From NCBI RefSeq assembly GCF_006542685.1, contig NZ_AP019736.1, forward strand, positions 1,398,001 to 1,462,000: a stretch of DNA of 64,000 nucleotides, in the 5' to 3' direction. The notes below the pieces were generated by a model. It saw only the letters and a program-made list of their open reading frames with translations, was not told the origin of the DNA and made no database searches. The position numbers and the translations under genes were made by a program. Shown here piece by piece: positions 34,303 through 42,377 of the stretch. Source of the DNA: Alistipes dispar (GTDB taxonomy: Bacteria; Bacteroidota; Bacteroidia; Bacteroidales; Rikenellaceae). Position 1 is the stretch's first letter. Every line of letters starts with the position of its first letter.

Positions 34303-35328
34303 TCAGAGCGCTTCGTCGAACTGGCGGAGGAACCGTACGTCGTTCTCGAAATAGAGCCGCAGGTCCTTCACGCCGTACTTGAGCATGGCGATGCGTTCAA
34401 TCCCCATGCCGAAGGCGAATCCGGAGTATTTCCCGGGGTCTATGTTGTTTGCCGTGAGCACGTTCGGGTCCACCATGCCGCAGCCCATGATCTCGAGCCA
34501 GCCCGTGCCCTTGCAGACGGCGCAGCCCTTGCCTCCGCAGAGGTTGCACGACACGTCCACCTCGGCCGACGGTTCGGTGAAGGGGAAGTACGAGGGGCGC
34601 ATGCGGATGGCGGTCTGTTCGCCGAAGATCTCCTTGGCGAAGTATTCGAGCGACTGCTTCATGTCGGCGAACGAAACCCCTTCGTCGATGTAGAGGCCCT
34701 CGATCTGGTGGAAGATGCAGTGGGCGCGGTAGGAGATCGCCTCGTTGCGGAAGACGCGGCCCGGACAGATCACGCGGATCGGAGGCCGCTGGCGCTCCAT
34801 CGTGCGCACCTGGATCGACGAGGTGTGCGTGCGCAGCAGGATGTCGGGGTCCTTCTCGATGAAGAACGTGTCCTGCATGTCGCGTGCGGGGTGCTCGGGC
34901 GGGAAGTTGAGTGCCGAGAAGACGTGCCAGTCGTCCTCGATTTCGGGTCCGTCGGCCACGGTGTAGCCCAGGCGCGAGAAGACCTCGACGATTTCGTTCC
35001 GGACAAGTGCGATCGGGTGGCGCGAGCCGAGGCGCTCGGCCGTGCCGGGGCGCGTCAGGTCGTCCGTGGCGGCCGGCCGGTCCGCCGCGGCGTTCTGCAA
35101 CTCTTCGCGCAGGGCGTTTATCCGCTCCGTGGCCTCCTGCTTGAGGCGGTTGAGCTGCTGGCCCAGTTCGCGTTTGAGCTCGGGAGCCACCGTCTTGAAC
35201 TCCTCCATCAATGCGTTCAGCTCGCCCTTTTTGCCGAGCACCCTGATCCGGAAATCCTCGATTTCGGCGGCCGCCTTGGGTTTGAACTCTTCGACTCGTC
35301 GGAGGAGTTCATTGATTTTGTCGATCAT
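34303..35328 (-). CDS. pheS: Phenylalanyl-tRNA synthetase alpha subunit
   Basis: 341 residues. An N-terminal coiled-coil arm (1-90) binds tRNA. Class II motif 2 is in FRNEAISYRAHCIFHQIEGL and motif 3 is in GFAFGMGIERIAML. A Cys-rich CNLCGGKGCAVCKGTG segment is typical of bacterial PheS. It charges tRNA-Phe with PheT, which is not in this window. A minus-strand -7 box (TAACTTTG, plus-strand 35382-35389) lies about 55 bases upstream. Confidence 0.97.
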   Translation of the reverse strand: MIDKINELLRRVEEFKPKAAAEIEDFRIRVLGKKGELNALMEEFKTVAPELKRELGQQLNRLKQEATERINALREELQNAAADRPAATDDLTRPGTAERLGSRHPIALVRNEIVEVFSRLGYTVADGPEIEDDWHVFSALNFPPEHPARDMQDTFFIEKDPDILLRTHTSSIQVRTMERQRPPIRVICPGRVFRNEAISYRAHCIFHQIEGLYIDEGVSFADMKQSLEYFAKEIFGEQTAIRMRPSYFPFTEPSAEVDVSCNLCGGKGCAVCKGTGWLEIMGCGMVDPNVLTANNIDPGKYSGFAFGMGIERIAMLKYGVKDLRLYFENDVRFLRQFDEAL

Positions 35329-35330
35329 AT

Positions 35331-35361
35331 TTTGCCGGTTTTTCTTTTTTTCCTACTTTTG
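35331..35361 (+). promoter_or_regulatory. Promoter of the patatin-like gene
   Basis: TTTG (35331-35334), 19 bases, TACTTTTG (35354-35361): a full -33/-7 match. The likely leader is about 38 bases. It is interleaved with the divergent pheS -7 box at 35382-35389. Confidence 0.65.
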
Positions 35362-35381
35362 GAGGAACGCTGTATAGTGTG

Positions 35382-35389
35382 CAAAGTTA
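35382..35389 (-). promoter_or_regulatory. -7 box of the pheS-TPR-envC transcript
   Basis: Reads TAACTTTG on the minus strand, matching TAnnTTTG. No clear -33 element was seen at the expected distance. Confidence 0.45.
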
Positions 35390-35404
35390 TAAAAAAATTG
35401 AGAT

Positions 35405-37711
35405 ATGTTGCGTAAAACGGTCGCTTTTGTCCTGTTTCTGCTCGCCGGGACGCTGCCCGCGCCGGGGCAGCGCGTCGGGGTCGTGATGAGCGGCGGCGGG
35501 GCGAAGGGGCTCTACCATATCGGCGTGCTGGAGGCGCTCGAGGAGTGCGGCGTGCCGATCGACTGCGTGGCCGGGACGTCGATGGGCTCGATCATCGCGG
35601 CCATGTATGCGGCGGGCTACTCCCCTGCGGAGATGCGTGCGATCGTCAGCTCGGGCGTGGTCAGGGAGTGGGTTTCGGGGCGCATCGACCCCAACCGCTA
35701 CCTCGACTACTACCGGCAGGTGGGGAGCAACCCCTCGTTCCTGAGCCTGCGCATCGACGTCGAAGGCCCTGCGGGGAAACGGTTCCGCGTGCCGACGAAC
35801 CTCGTCTCCTCCACGCAGATCGACATGGCGCTCACCGAGCTGTTCGCTCCGGCGACGGCCGCCGCCAACGGCGATTTCGACCGCCTGATGGTCCCCTTCC
35901 TCTGCGTGGCCAGCGACATGAACCACCGCCGTCCGGTGGTGCTGCGGCGGGGCGAGCTGAGCGAGGCGGTGCGCTCCTCGATGTCCATTCCCCTGGTGTT
36001 CAAGCCCGTGGAGGCGGATTCGATGCTGCTCTACGACGGCGGCATCTACGACAACTTCCCGTGGAAGCCGCTCGACGCGACGTTCGGTCCCGATTTCATC
36101 GTGGGATCGGTCTGCACCTCGGGCAACACCCCGCCCAGCGGCGACAGCAACATCATGGACCAGGCTTTCATGCTGGCCATGCAGGAGACCGACTACACGC
36201 TGCCCGAAGGGCGCAGCGTCACGATTCGCCGGGCCGTGGATGCCGGGATGCTCGACTTCGACCGGGCCGAGGCCATCATGGACTCGGGCTACGAGGACGC
36301 CATGGCCGCCATGCCCGAAATCCTGCGGCAGGTCGCCGCACGCCGCGGCGAGACCGATTACGCCGCGCGCCGCGCCGCCTTCCGCGGAAAGTGTCCCCCG
36401 CTGATCTTCAACGATTACCGGCTCGAGGGGCTGACGCGGACCCAGCGGGCCTATATCCGCGACTTCGTGCAGGTGGACCGCCGCACGCCGGGACGCCAGC
36501 GGCCGATGGGGTTCGCCGAGCTGCGCGACAACCTCTTCGAGGTGCTGGCCGGGGGCGAGTTCTCGATGGGATTCCCCCACGTGCGCTACGATTCGGTGCA
36601 GCGGCGCTACGCCTTCGAGGCGCATTTCTCCACGCGCCCCAACTTCCGGATCACCGTCGGCGGCAACATCTCCTCGACGGCCTTCAACCAGGCCTACGTC
36701 GGTATCGACCACCAGTGGATCGGCCGCGTCGGACAGCGGCTGAACGCCGAGCTGTACCTCGGGCCGATCTACACCTGGGGCGCACTGGGAGGCCGCACGG
36801 ACTTCTATCTGGTGAAGCCCGTCTTCCTGGACTACTCCTACAACTTCTCGGTCCACAACCTGCGCCACGGTTCCTTCGGCAACGTGACGAAGATCGACAA
36901 CACGGAGCAGGTCAAGGAGAGCGAGAGTTTCTTCTCGCTCTCCGCGGGGATGCCCCTCACGCACCGCAGCGTGCTGATGCTGCGCGCCAACGCCGGGCAT
37001 GTCAATTACCGCTACGATTCGGACGAGCTGTTCGTGGACGAGACCGACCACACGCGCTTCTCGTTCTTCGGCCTGAAGGCCGAGGTGGCGCGCAATACGC
37101 TCGACAAGTTCCTCTATCCCCGCCGGGGTTCGGACCTGCGCCTTTCGGCCGTCTGGGTCTCCGGGCGCGACAAATTCCGGCCCTACGACGCCGAAGGGTT
37201 CCTCTCGCGCACCCGGCGCCGGTGGTTCGGGGCCCGCTTCTCGTGGGACAAGTACTTCGACATCCCCTCCTGCGGCTGGTTCTCGTTCGGGTTCAATCTC
37301 GACGGCGTCTATACGAACCACCCGGATTTCACCTCCCCGGGCGCGACGCTCATGTCGGAACCCTCCTATGCCCCGGTTCCGCATGCGCGGATGATCCACA
37401 TGCCCGACTTCCACGCCCCGTGGTTCGTGGGCGGGGGCGTGATGCCGACCTTCGACCTCCTGCCGAACTTCTTCTTCCGCACGGGGTTCTACGCCATGTA
37501 CCGCAGCGCGCGGAGCGGTGTTCCGGCCGTTCCGACCGCCTCGCCCGACCGCCGCTGGCATTACATCGCCGAGACGTCGTTCGTTTACCATACGCCGATC
37601 GGTCCGGTGAGCCTCGCGCTCACGAAATACGACCTGCGCGACTGGCGGAACATGTATCTGACCTTCAATTTCGGCTACACGATCTTCGCCCCGAAGGGAA
37701 CCTTCTATTAG
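35405..37711 (+). CDS. Patatin-like phospholipase with C-terminal outer-membrane barrel
   Basis: 768 residues: signal peptide (1-22), then a patatin domain with oxyanion loop GGGAKG (30-35), nucleophile Ser59 in GTSMG and catalytic Asp211 in YDGGIYDNF. A linker or POTRA-like region follows, and the C-terminal 350 residues alternate aromatic and polar residues and end in TFNFGYTIFAPKGTFY, a BamA/Omp85-type barrel. The layout matches PlpD-type type V autotransporters that carry a patatin lipase to the surface. Substrate and whether the lipase is released are unknown. Confidence 0.92.
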   Translation: MLRKTVAFVLFLLAGTLPAPGQRVGVVMSGGGAKGLYHIGVLEALEECGVPIDCVAGTSMGSIIAAMYAAGYSPAEMRAIVSSGVVREWVSGRIDPNRYLDYYRQVGSNPSFLSLRIDVEGPAGKRFRVPTNLVSSTQIDMALTELFAPATAAANGDFDRLMVPFLCVASDMNHRRPVVLRRGELSEAVRSSMSIPLVFKPVEADSMLLYDGGIYDNFPWKPLDATFGPDFIVGSVCTSGNTPPSGDSNIMDQAFMLAMQETDYTLPEGRSVTIRRAVDAGMLDFDRAEAIMDSGYEDAMAAMPEILRQVAARRGETDYAARRAAFRGKCPPLIFNDYRLEGLTRTQRAYIRDFVQVDRRTPGRQRPMGFAELRDNLFEVLAGGEFSMGFPHVRYDSVQRRYAFEAHFSTRPNFRITVGGNISSTAFNQAYVGIDHQWIGRVGQRLNAELYLGPIYTWGALGGRTDFYLVKPVFLDYSYNFSVHNLRHGSFGNVTKIDNTEQVKESESFFSLSAGMPLTHRSVLMLRANAGHVNYRYDSDELFVDETDHTRFSFFGLKAEVARNTLDKFLYPRRGSDLRLSAVWVSGRDKFRPYDAEGFLSRTRRRWFGARFSWDKYFDIPSCGWFSFGFNLDGVYTNHPDFTSPGATLMSEPSYAPVPHARMIHMPDFHAPWFVGGGVMPTFDLLPNFFFRTGFYAMYRSARSGVPAVPTASPDRRWHYIAETSFVYHTPIGPVSLALTKYDLRDWRNMYLTFNFGYTIFAPKGTFY

Positions 37712-37856
37712 CGGATCCGCCGCGGCGGTTTCCCGCCCCGGTTTGGCCGTTTGCGGAACAAACGCTAATTTCGCACGACGGACTCCCGCGGGCCGCCGGA
37801 TGTCGCACGGACGCCTTCCCTGTCCGGTGCGGAGAGGCGAAAAGTGGCGAAAGGCC

Positions 37857-37887
37857 TTTCTCCTTTCGCTTTTAATGAATATCTTTG
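37857..37887 (+). promoter_or_regulatory. Promoter very close to the queD start
   Basis: TTTC (37857-37860), 19 bases, TATCTTTG (37880-37887). The -7 box ends only 5 bases before the queD ATG at 37893, so transcription would begin at or near the start codon, suggesting a leaderless message. Confidence 0.5.
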
Positions 37888-37892
37888 TCCCG

Positions 37893-38345
37893 ATGACAAC
37901 AATCAGACTGACCAAGGAATTTTCGTTCGAAGCGGCGCATGCCCTCGACGGATACGACGGGCCGTGCCGCGAGATACACGGACACTCCTACCGCCTGTTC
38001 GTGACGGTGAAGGGAACGCCCGGGGAGGATCCCCGCGATCCCAAGTACGGGATGGTGATGGACTTCGGCTTGCTCAAACGCATCGTGAACGAGGAGGTCG
38101 TCTCGCGCTTCGACCACGCGCTGGTGCTGCGGGCTTCGGCCTCGGGCGATGCGCTCCGGCGGCTGCTCGCCGACCGCTTCGGCAATATCGTGGCGGTGGA
38201 CTACCAGCCCACGTGCGAGAACATGCTTGCCGACTTCGCGCGCCGCATCGCCGCGCGGCTTCCGCAGGGTGTCCGGCTCCATTCGCTGCGCCTGAACGAA
38301 ACGGCCACGTCGTTCGCCGAATGGTTCGCCGAGGACAACGGATGA
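37893..38345 (+). CDS. queD: 6-carboxytetrahydropterin synthase
   Basis: 150 residues. Zinc ligands His16 (FEAAHAL), His29 and His31 (EIHGHSY), catalytic-region Cys25, and the NETATSFAEW block near the C-terminus identify the PTPS/QueD family. It makes 6-carboxytetrahydropterin from dihydroneopterin triphosphate for queuosine synthesis; other queuosine genes are not nearby. The ATG at 37893 is chosen because the homologous sequence starts there and because longer frames overlap the promoter. polA follows 34 bases downstream and has no promoter of its own that I can see. Confidence 0.93.
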   Translation: MTTIRLTKEFSFEAAHALDGYDGPCREIHGHSYRLFVTVKGTPGEDPRDPKYGMVMDFGLLKRIVNEEVVSRFDHALVLRASASGDALRRLLADRFGNIVAVDYQPTCENMLADFARRIAARLPQGVRLHSLRLNETATSFAEWFAEDNG

Positions 38346-38379
38346 TCCCCGCCCCTTTTCCGAAAAAACGCAACTTCAC

Positions 38380-41253
38380 ATGATGAAAAAACTCTTTCTG
38401 GTCGATGCCTATGCATTGATATTCAAGTATTACTATGCCTTTCTGGGGCGTCCGATGCGTAACCGCGACGGCATGAACACCTCCGTGGTGTTCGGGTTCG
38501 TGAAGTTTCTGCGCGACATTCAGAAACGCGAACGTCCCGACCTGCTGGGCGTGGCGTTCGATCCCAAGGGCGGCAGTTTCCGCCGCGACATTTTTCCCGA
38601 GTACAAGGCCAACCGCGCCGAGACGCCCGAGGACATTCTGCTTTCGGTCCCCTATGTCAAGCGGGTGCTGGAGGCGATGTGCATTCCGATTCTCGAGGTC
38701 GAGGGCTACGAGGCCGACGACGTGATCGGCACGCTTTCGCAAAAGGGCGTCGCCGCCGGATACGACGTCTATATGGTCACGCCCGACAAGGACTACGGCC
38801 AACTGGTGAGGGACAACTGCCGGATATACAAGCAGAAAGGTGCGGACGGCGCGATCGAGATCGTCGGCCGCGAGGCGATCCGCGAGAAGTACGGCATCGA
38901 CGATCCCGTGCTCGTGCGCGACATTCTCGCCCTGTGGGGCGATGCGTCGGACAACATTCCCGGCGTGCCGGGCATCGGCGAGAAAAGCGCCTGCAAGCTG
39001 GTGCGGGAGTGGGGCACGGTGGAGAACATCCTCGACAACGCGGCGCGGATCGGGGGCAGGCAGGGCGAGAAGATCGCCGAATGGGGCGACAGGTTGCGCC
39101 TGGCCAAGCGGCTCACGACGATCTGCCTCGACGTGCCGATTCCCTTCCGCGAGGAGGAGCTGACGGTCTGCGAGCCGCATCTGGACGAGCTGCGGGCCGT
39201 CTTCGCCGAGTTGGATTTCAAGGCTTTCCTGAACGATCTGGCGAACCTCGCACCCCCGGAGCCGCTGTCCGACGGGCCGCGTCAGGAGGATCAGCGGCAG
39301 TTGGCCGAGATGGCCCGCGCCAAGTCGGCCGCCGCGAAGAAGGCGGCGCTGGTCGGGCAGGGCAATCTGTTCGGCGATCCCGTGGTCCCGCTGCCGGGTC
39401 CCGTTCCGGCGGCCGAATTGCAGGAGGAGGCCGAGGCGATGCAACTGGCCACGGCCCAGACCACGCCGCACGAATACACGCTCGTCCCGAACGCCGCGCG
39501 GCTGCGCGAGGTGGTGTCCGAGGTGGCCCGTTACGAAGAGTTCTGCTTCGATACGGAGACCACGGGCTTCGACATCTTCAACGACCGGATCGTCGGGCTG
39601 TCGCTGGCCGTCGAGCCGCACAGGGCGTGGTACGTTCCCTTCCGCGAGGAGGATGCGGCGGAGTACGCCGGGATCGTGCGGCCGCTGTTCGAGGAGGAGC
39701 GGATCGCCAAGATCGGCCAGAACGTCAAGTTCGACCTGATGGTGCTCCGGCGGCTGGGGATCGAGGTCCGCGGGCGGAAGTACGACACGATGATTCTCCA
39801 CTACCTGCTCGATCCCGAATCGCGCCACAACATGAATGCGCTTTCGGAGAAGTACCTCAATTACAGGCCCATCGAGATCGAGACGCTGATCGGCAAGGGG
39901 CAGAAGCAGCTGACGATGGATCTGGTGAACGTCGAGCGTGTCAAGGAGTACGCCGCCGAGGACGCCGACATCACGTTGCAGCTCAAGCGCGTGCTCTACC
40001 CGATGGTCGAGCGGATCGGGCTGGAGCGGCTCTATTCCGAGATCGAGGAGCCGATGATCGAGGTGCTGGCCTCGATCGAGATGGCGGGCGTGCGGATCGA
40101 CACCGCGGCGCTGGCCGAATACGCCGTCGAGCTGAACCGCCGCATGGCGGAGCTGGAGGCGGCGATCCGCGCGGAGGCCGGCGAGCCGTCGCTGAACATC
40201 AACTCCACGCGGCAGCTTGGCGAGGTGCTCTTCGCGAAGATGCGGATCGCCGAGAAACCCAAGATGACGCGCACCAAACAGTTCTGCACCGACGAGGAGT
40301 ACCTCCAGACCTTCGCCCGCAAGCACCGCATCGTGGACCTCGTGCTGGAGTACCGCGGCGTGAAGAAACTCCTTTCGACCTATGTGGAGGCGCTTCCGCA
40401 GCTGGTGAACCGCACGACGGGGCGCATCCACACCTCGTTCAACCAGGCGGTGACGGCCACCGGGCGTCTCTCGTCCACGAATCCCAACCTGCAGAACATC
40501 CCCGTGCGCGAGGAGATGGGCCGCCGCATCCGCCGGGCGTTCATTCCCTCGGACGACGACCACCTGCTGCTCTCGGCCGATTACAGCCAGGTCGAGCTGC
40601 GGCTGATGGCCCACCTCTCGGGCGACGAGTCGCTCATCGCGGCCTTCGAGCACGGCGAGGACATCCACGCCGCCACGGCCGCGCGGCTGTTCGGCAAACC
40701 GCTCGGAGAGGTCACTCCCGAGGAGCGGCGGCGGGCCAAGACGGCCAACTTCGGCATCATCTACGGCATTTCGGCCTTCGGGCTGAGCCAGCGGCTCGAA
40801 ATCCCGCGCAAGGAGGCCCGGGAGATCATCGACGGTTATTTCGCCTCCTACCCCAAAGTGAAGGAGTATATGGAGCGCGTGGTCGGGAAGGCCCGCGAGG
40901 AGGGTTTCGTGACGACGATCTTCGGCCGTCGCCGCTACCTGAACGACATCGCCTCGCACAACGCCGTGGCCCGCGGACTGGCCGAGCGCAACGCCGTGAA
41001 CGCTCCGATACAGGGCTCGGCGGCCGACATCATGAAGATCGCGATGATCGACGTGCACCGCCGTTTCGCCGCCGAGGGAATCCGTTCGCGGGTGATTCTG
41101 CAAGTGCACGACGAACTGGTGGTCGATATGCTCCGTTCCGAGCAGGAGCGGGTCACGGCCATCGTGACCGAAGCGATGGAGTCGGCCGCGAAGCTCCGGG
41201 TGCGGCTCGTCGCCGATGCGGGCGTCGGCGGCAACTGGCTCGAGGCGCACTGA
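38380..41253 (+). CDS. polA: DNA polymerase I
   Basis: 957 residues with all three domains. N-terminal 5'-3' exonuclease/FEN domain (1-300) with EGYEADDVIG and the GDASDNIPGVPGIG helix-hairpin-helix. 3'-5' exonuclease domain with the active motif FDTETTGFD (near 390) and YAAEDAD, so proofreading should be intact. Polymerase domain with motif A DYSQVELR (near 733), the O-helix RRRAKTANFGIIYG and motif C QVHDELVVD (near 909). It acts in Okazaki fragment processing and repair. Terminated by the hairpin at 41408-41449. Confidence 0.98.
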   Translation: MMKKLFLVDAYALIFKYYYAFLGRPMRNRDGMNTSVVFGFVKFLRDIQKRERPDLLGVAFDPKGGSFRRDIFPEYKANRAETPEDILLSVPYVKRVLEAMCIPILEVEGYEADDVIGTLSQKGVAAGYDVYMVTPDKDYGQLVRDNCRIYKQKGADGAIEIVGREAIREKYGIDDPVLVRDILALWGDASDNIPGVPGIGEKSACKLVREWGTVENILDNAARIGGRQGEKIAEWGDRLRLAKRLTTICLDVPIPFREEELTVCEPHLDELRAVFAELDFKAFLNDLANLAPPEPLSDGPRQEDQRQLAEMARAKSAAAKKAALVGQGNLFGDPVVPLPGPVPAAELQEEAEAMQLATAQTTPHEYTLVPNAARLREVVSEVARYEEFCFDTETTGFDIFNDRIVGLSLAVEPHRAWYVPFREEDAAEYAGIVRPLFEEERIAKIGQNVKFDLMVLRRLGIEVRGRKYDTMILHYLLDPESRHNMNALSEKYLNYRPIEIETLIGKGQKQLTMDLVNVERVKEYAAEDADITLQLKRVLYPMVERIGLERLYSEIEEPMIEVLASIEMAGVRIDTAALAEYAVELNRRMAELEAAIRAEAGEPSLNINSTRQLGEVLFAKMRIAEKPKMTRTKQFCTDEEYLQTFARKHRIVDLVLEYRGVKKLLSTYVEALPQLVNRTTGRIHTSFNQAVTATGRLSSTNPNLQNIPVREEMGRRIRRAFIPSDDDHLLLSADYSQVELRLMAHLSGDESLIAAFEHGEDIHAATAARLFGKPLGEVTPEERRRAKTANFGIIYGISAFGLSQRLEIPRKEAREIIDGYFASYPKVKEYMERVVGKAREEGFVTTIFGRRRYLNDIASHNAVARGLAERNAVNAPIQGSAADIMKIAMIDVHRRFAAEGIRSRVILQVHDELVVDMLRSEQERVTAIVTEAMESAAKLRVRLVADAGVGGNWLEAH

Positions 41254-41407
41254 CGCACGGCTCCCCGCACGGGAGCGTTTACCCGCCCGTGTCCGGCGGC
41301 GCACCTTTGCGGCGGATTCCCGCCGGACGGGAGGAGTGCCTGCGGGCAGAGGGTGCGCGGAGCGTGTGCCGTATCGGCTGAATTCGAACATGCGGGGCCT
41401 TTGTTTC

Positions 41408-41449
41408 GGCATCCCGCCTCCGGGAAACCGGGGGCGGGATGCCCTTTTT
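41408..41449. terminator. Terminator between polA and the convergent efflux/lepB operon
   Basis: A perfect 11-base stem GGCATCCCGCC / GGCGGGATGCC (41408-41418 with 41433-41443), a small inner stem, then CTTTTT. A shorter hairpin GCTCCC/GGGAGC sits at 41260-41276. The gap 41254-41480 also holds a run of nine G at 41470-41478, just beyond the lepB stop. Confidence 0.85.
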
Positions 41450-41480
41450 GCGGGCGGAGATGGCTCGGAGGGGGGGGGAG

Positions 41481-42377
41481 TCACTCCACCTTTTTCCAGC
41501 GTCTTTCGGGCCTCCTCCGTCCCGAAACCGGTTCCTCGGAGTAGGAGATGCGCTTGACGACGCCGATGATGAACTCCTCGGGGGCGAATCCCCAGTAGCG
41601 GCTGTCCTTCGAGTTGGGGACGTTGTCGCCGCAGAAGAAGTAGTAGTTCTTGCGGAAAACGTAGTCGGCGAGCGGTTTCCCGTCGAGCCGCGCCGTGCGG
41701 CCGTCGAAGGAGAGGCTGCCACCGGTTTCGTACTCCACGAGCGGCTTGTAGAGCCTGAAGTTGCGCAGGTCGAGCGCGATCTTCGCTCCGGCCCGGGGAA
41801 CGTAGAGCGGTCCGAGATTCCTGATCGTCCAGCCGAAAAGCGAGTCGTCGAACGGCATGGCGCGCAGTACGGTCGGCGGGATCGCCGAGTCGGGCGTTTC
41901 GGCGAGCTGCCGCTGCCGCTCCCGGTCGCCGACGGGGCCTTCGTGGCGGTTGTTCCGAAGGTATCCGTTGCGGATCGAAACGCTGTCGCCCGGCGTGCCG
42001 ACGCAGCGTTTGGCATAGACGTAGTTGATGCGGAACTCGATCCGGTCCCGGTCGTAACCGTGCGGGACGTTGAAGACCACCACGTCGTTCACCCGCACCT
42101 TCCGCAGCCCCGGCAGCCGGAACGAACGCAGCGGAGCCCCCTCGGCGAAATCAAAACTCCGGTAGATCCGCGCTCCGGCGATCAGTTTGTTTACCAGGAT
42201 GCGGTCGCCGGGAATGAGCGTGGGCAGCATCGACTCGGACGGTACGACGAACTGGTCGCAGACGAACGCCCGCACGAAGTAGGGCATCCACAGCGCGAGC
42301 GCCGCGATGACCAGCGCCGTGCCGGCGGCGTTCCGCACGATACGCCTCCAGGGGCTTTTTCTTTCGGTCGGGTTCAT
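41481..42377 (-). CDS. lepB: Signal peptidase I
   Basis: 298 residues. One N-terminal membrane span (about 17-37), then the S26 catalytic core: Ser49 in VPSESMLPT, the general base Lys123 in AKRCVGTPGD, and box E GDNVPNSKDSRYWG near the C-terminus. It cleaves signal peptides of exported proteins. Its start overlaps the upstream O-antigen ligase-like gene by 4 bases (42374-42377), placing it last in the efflux operon. That is an unusual place for a general secretion gene, and the genome may have other copies. Confidence 0.96.
   Translation of the reverse strand: MNPTERKSPWRRIVRNAAGTALVIAALALWMPYFVRAFVCDQFVVPSESMLPTLIPGDRILVNKLIAGARIYRSFDFAEGAPLRSFRLPGLRKVRVNDVVVFNVPHGYDRDRIEFRINYVYAKRCVGTPGDSVSIRNGYLRNNRHEGPVGDRERQRQLAETPDSAIPPTVLRAMPFDDSLFGWTIRNLGPLYVPRAGAKIALDLRNFRLYKPLVEYETGGSLSFDGRTARLDGKPLADYVFRKNYYFFCGDNVPNSKDSRYWGFAPEEFIIGVVKRISYSEEPVSGRRRPERRWKKVE

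Noticed and set aside
41470..41478. Nine-G run after lepB as a phase-variation switch
   Set aside because: It lies downstream of the stop codon and outside any promoter, so slippage would not change expression of a visible gene.
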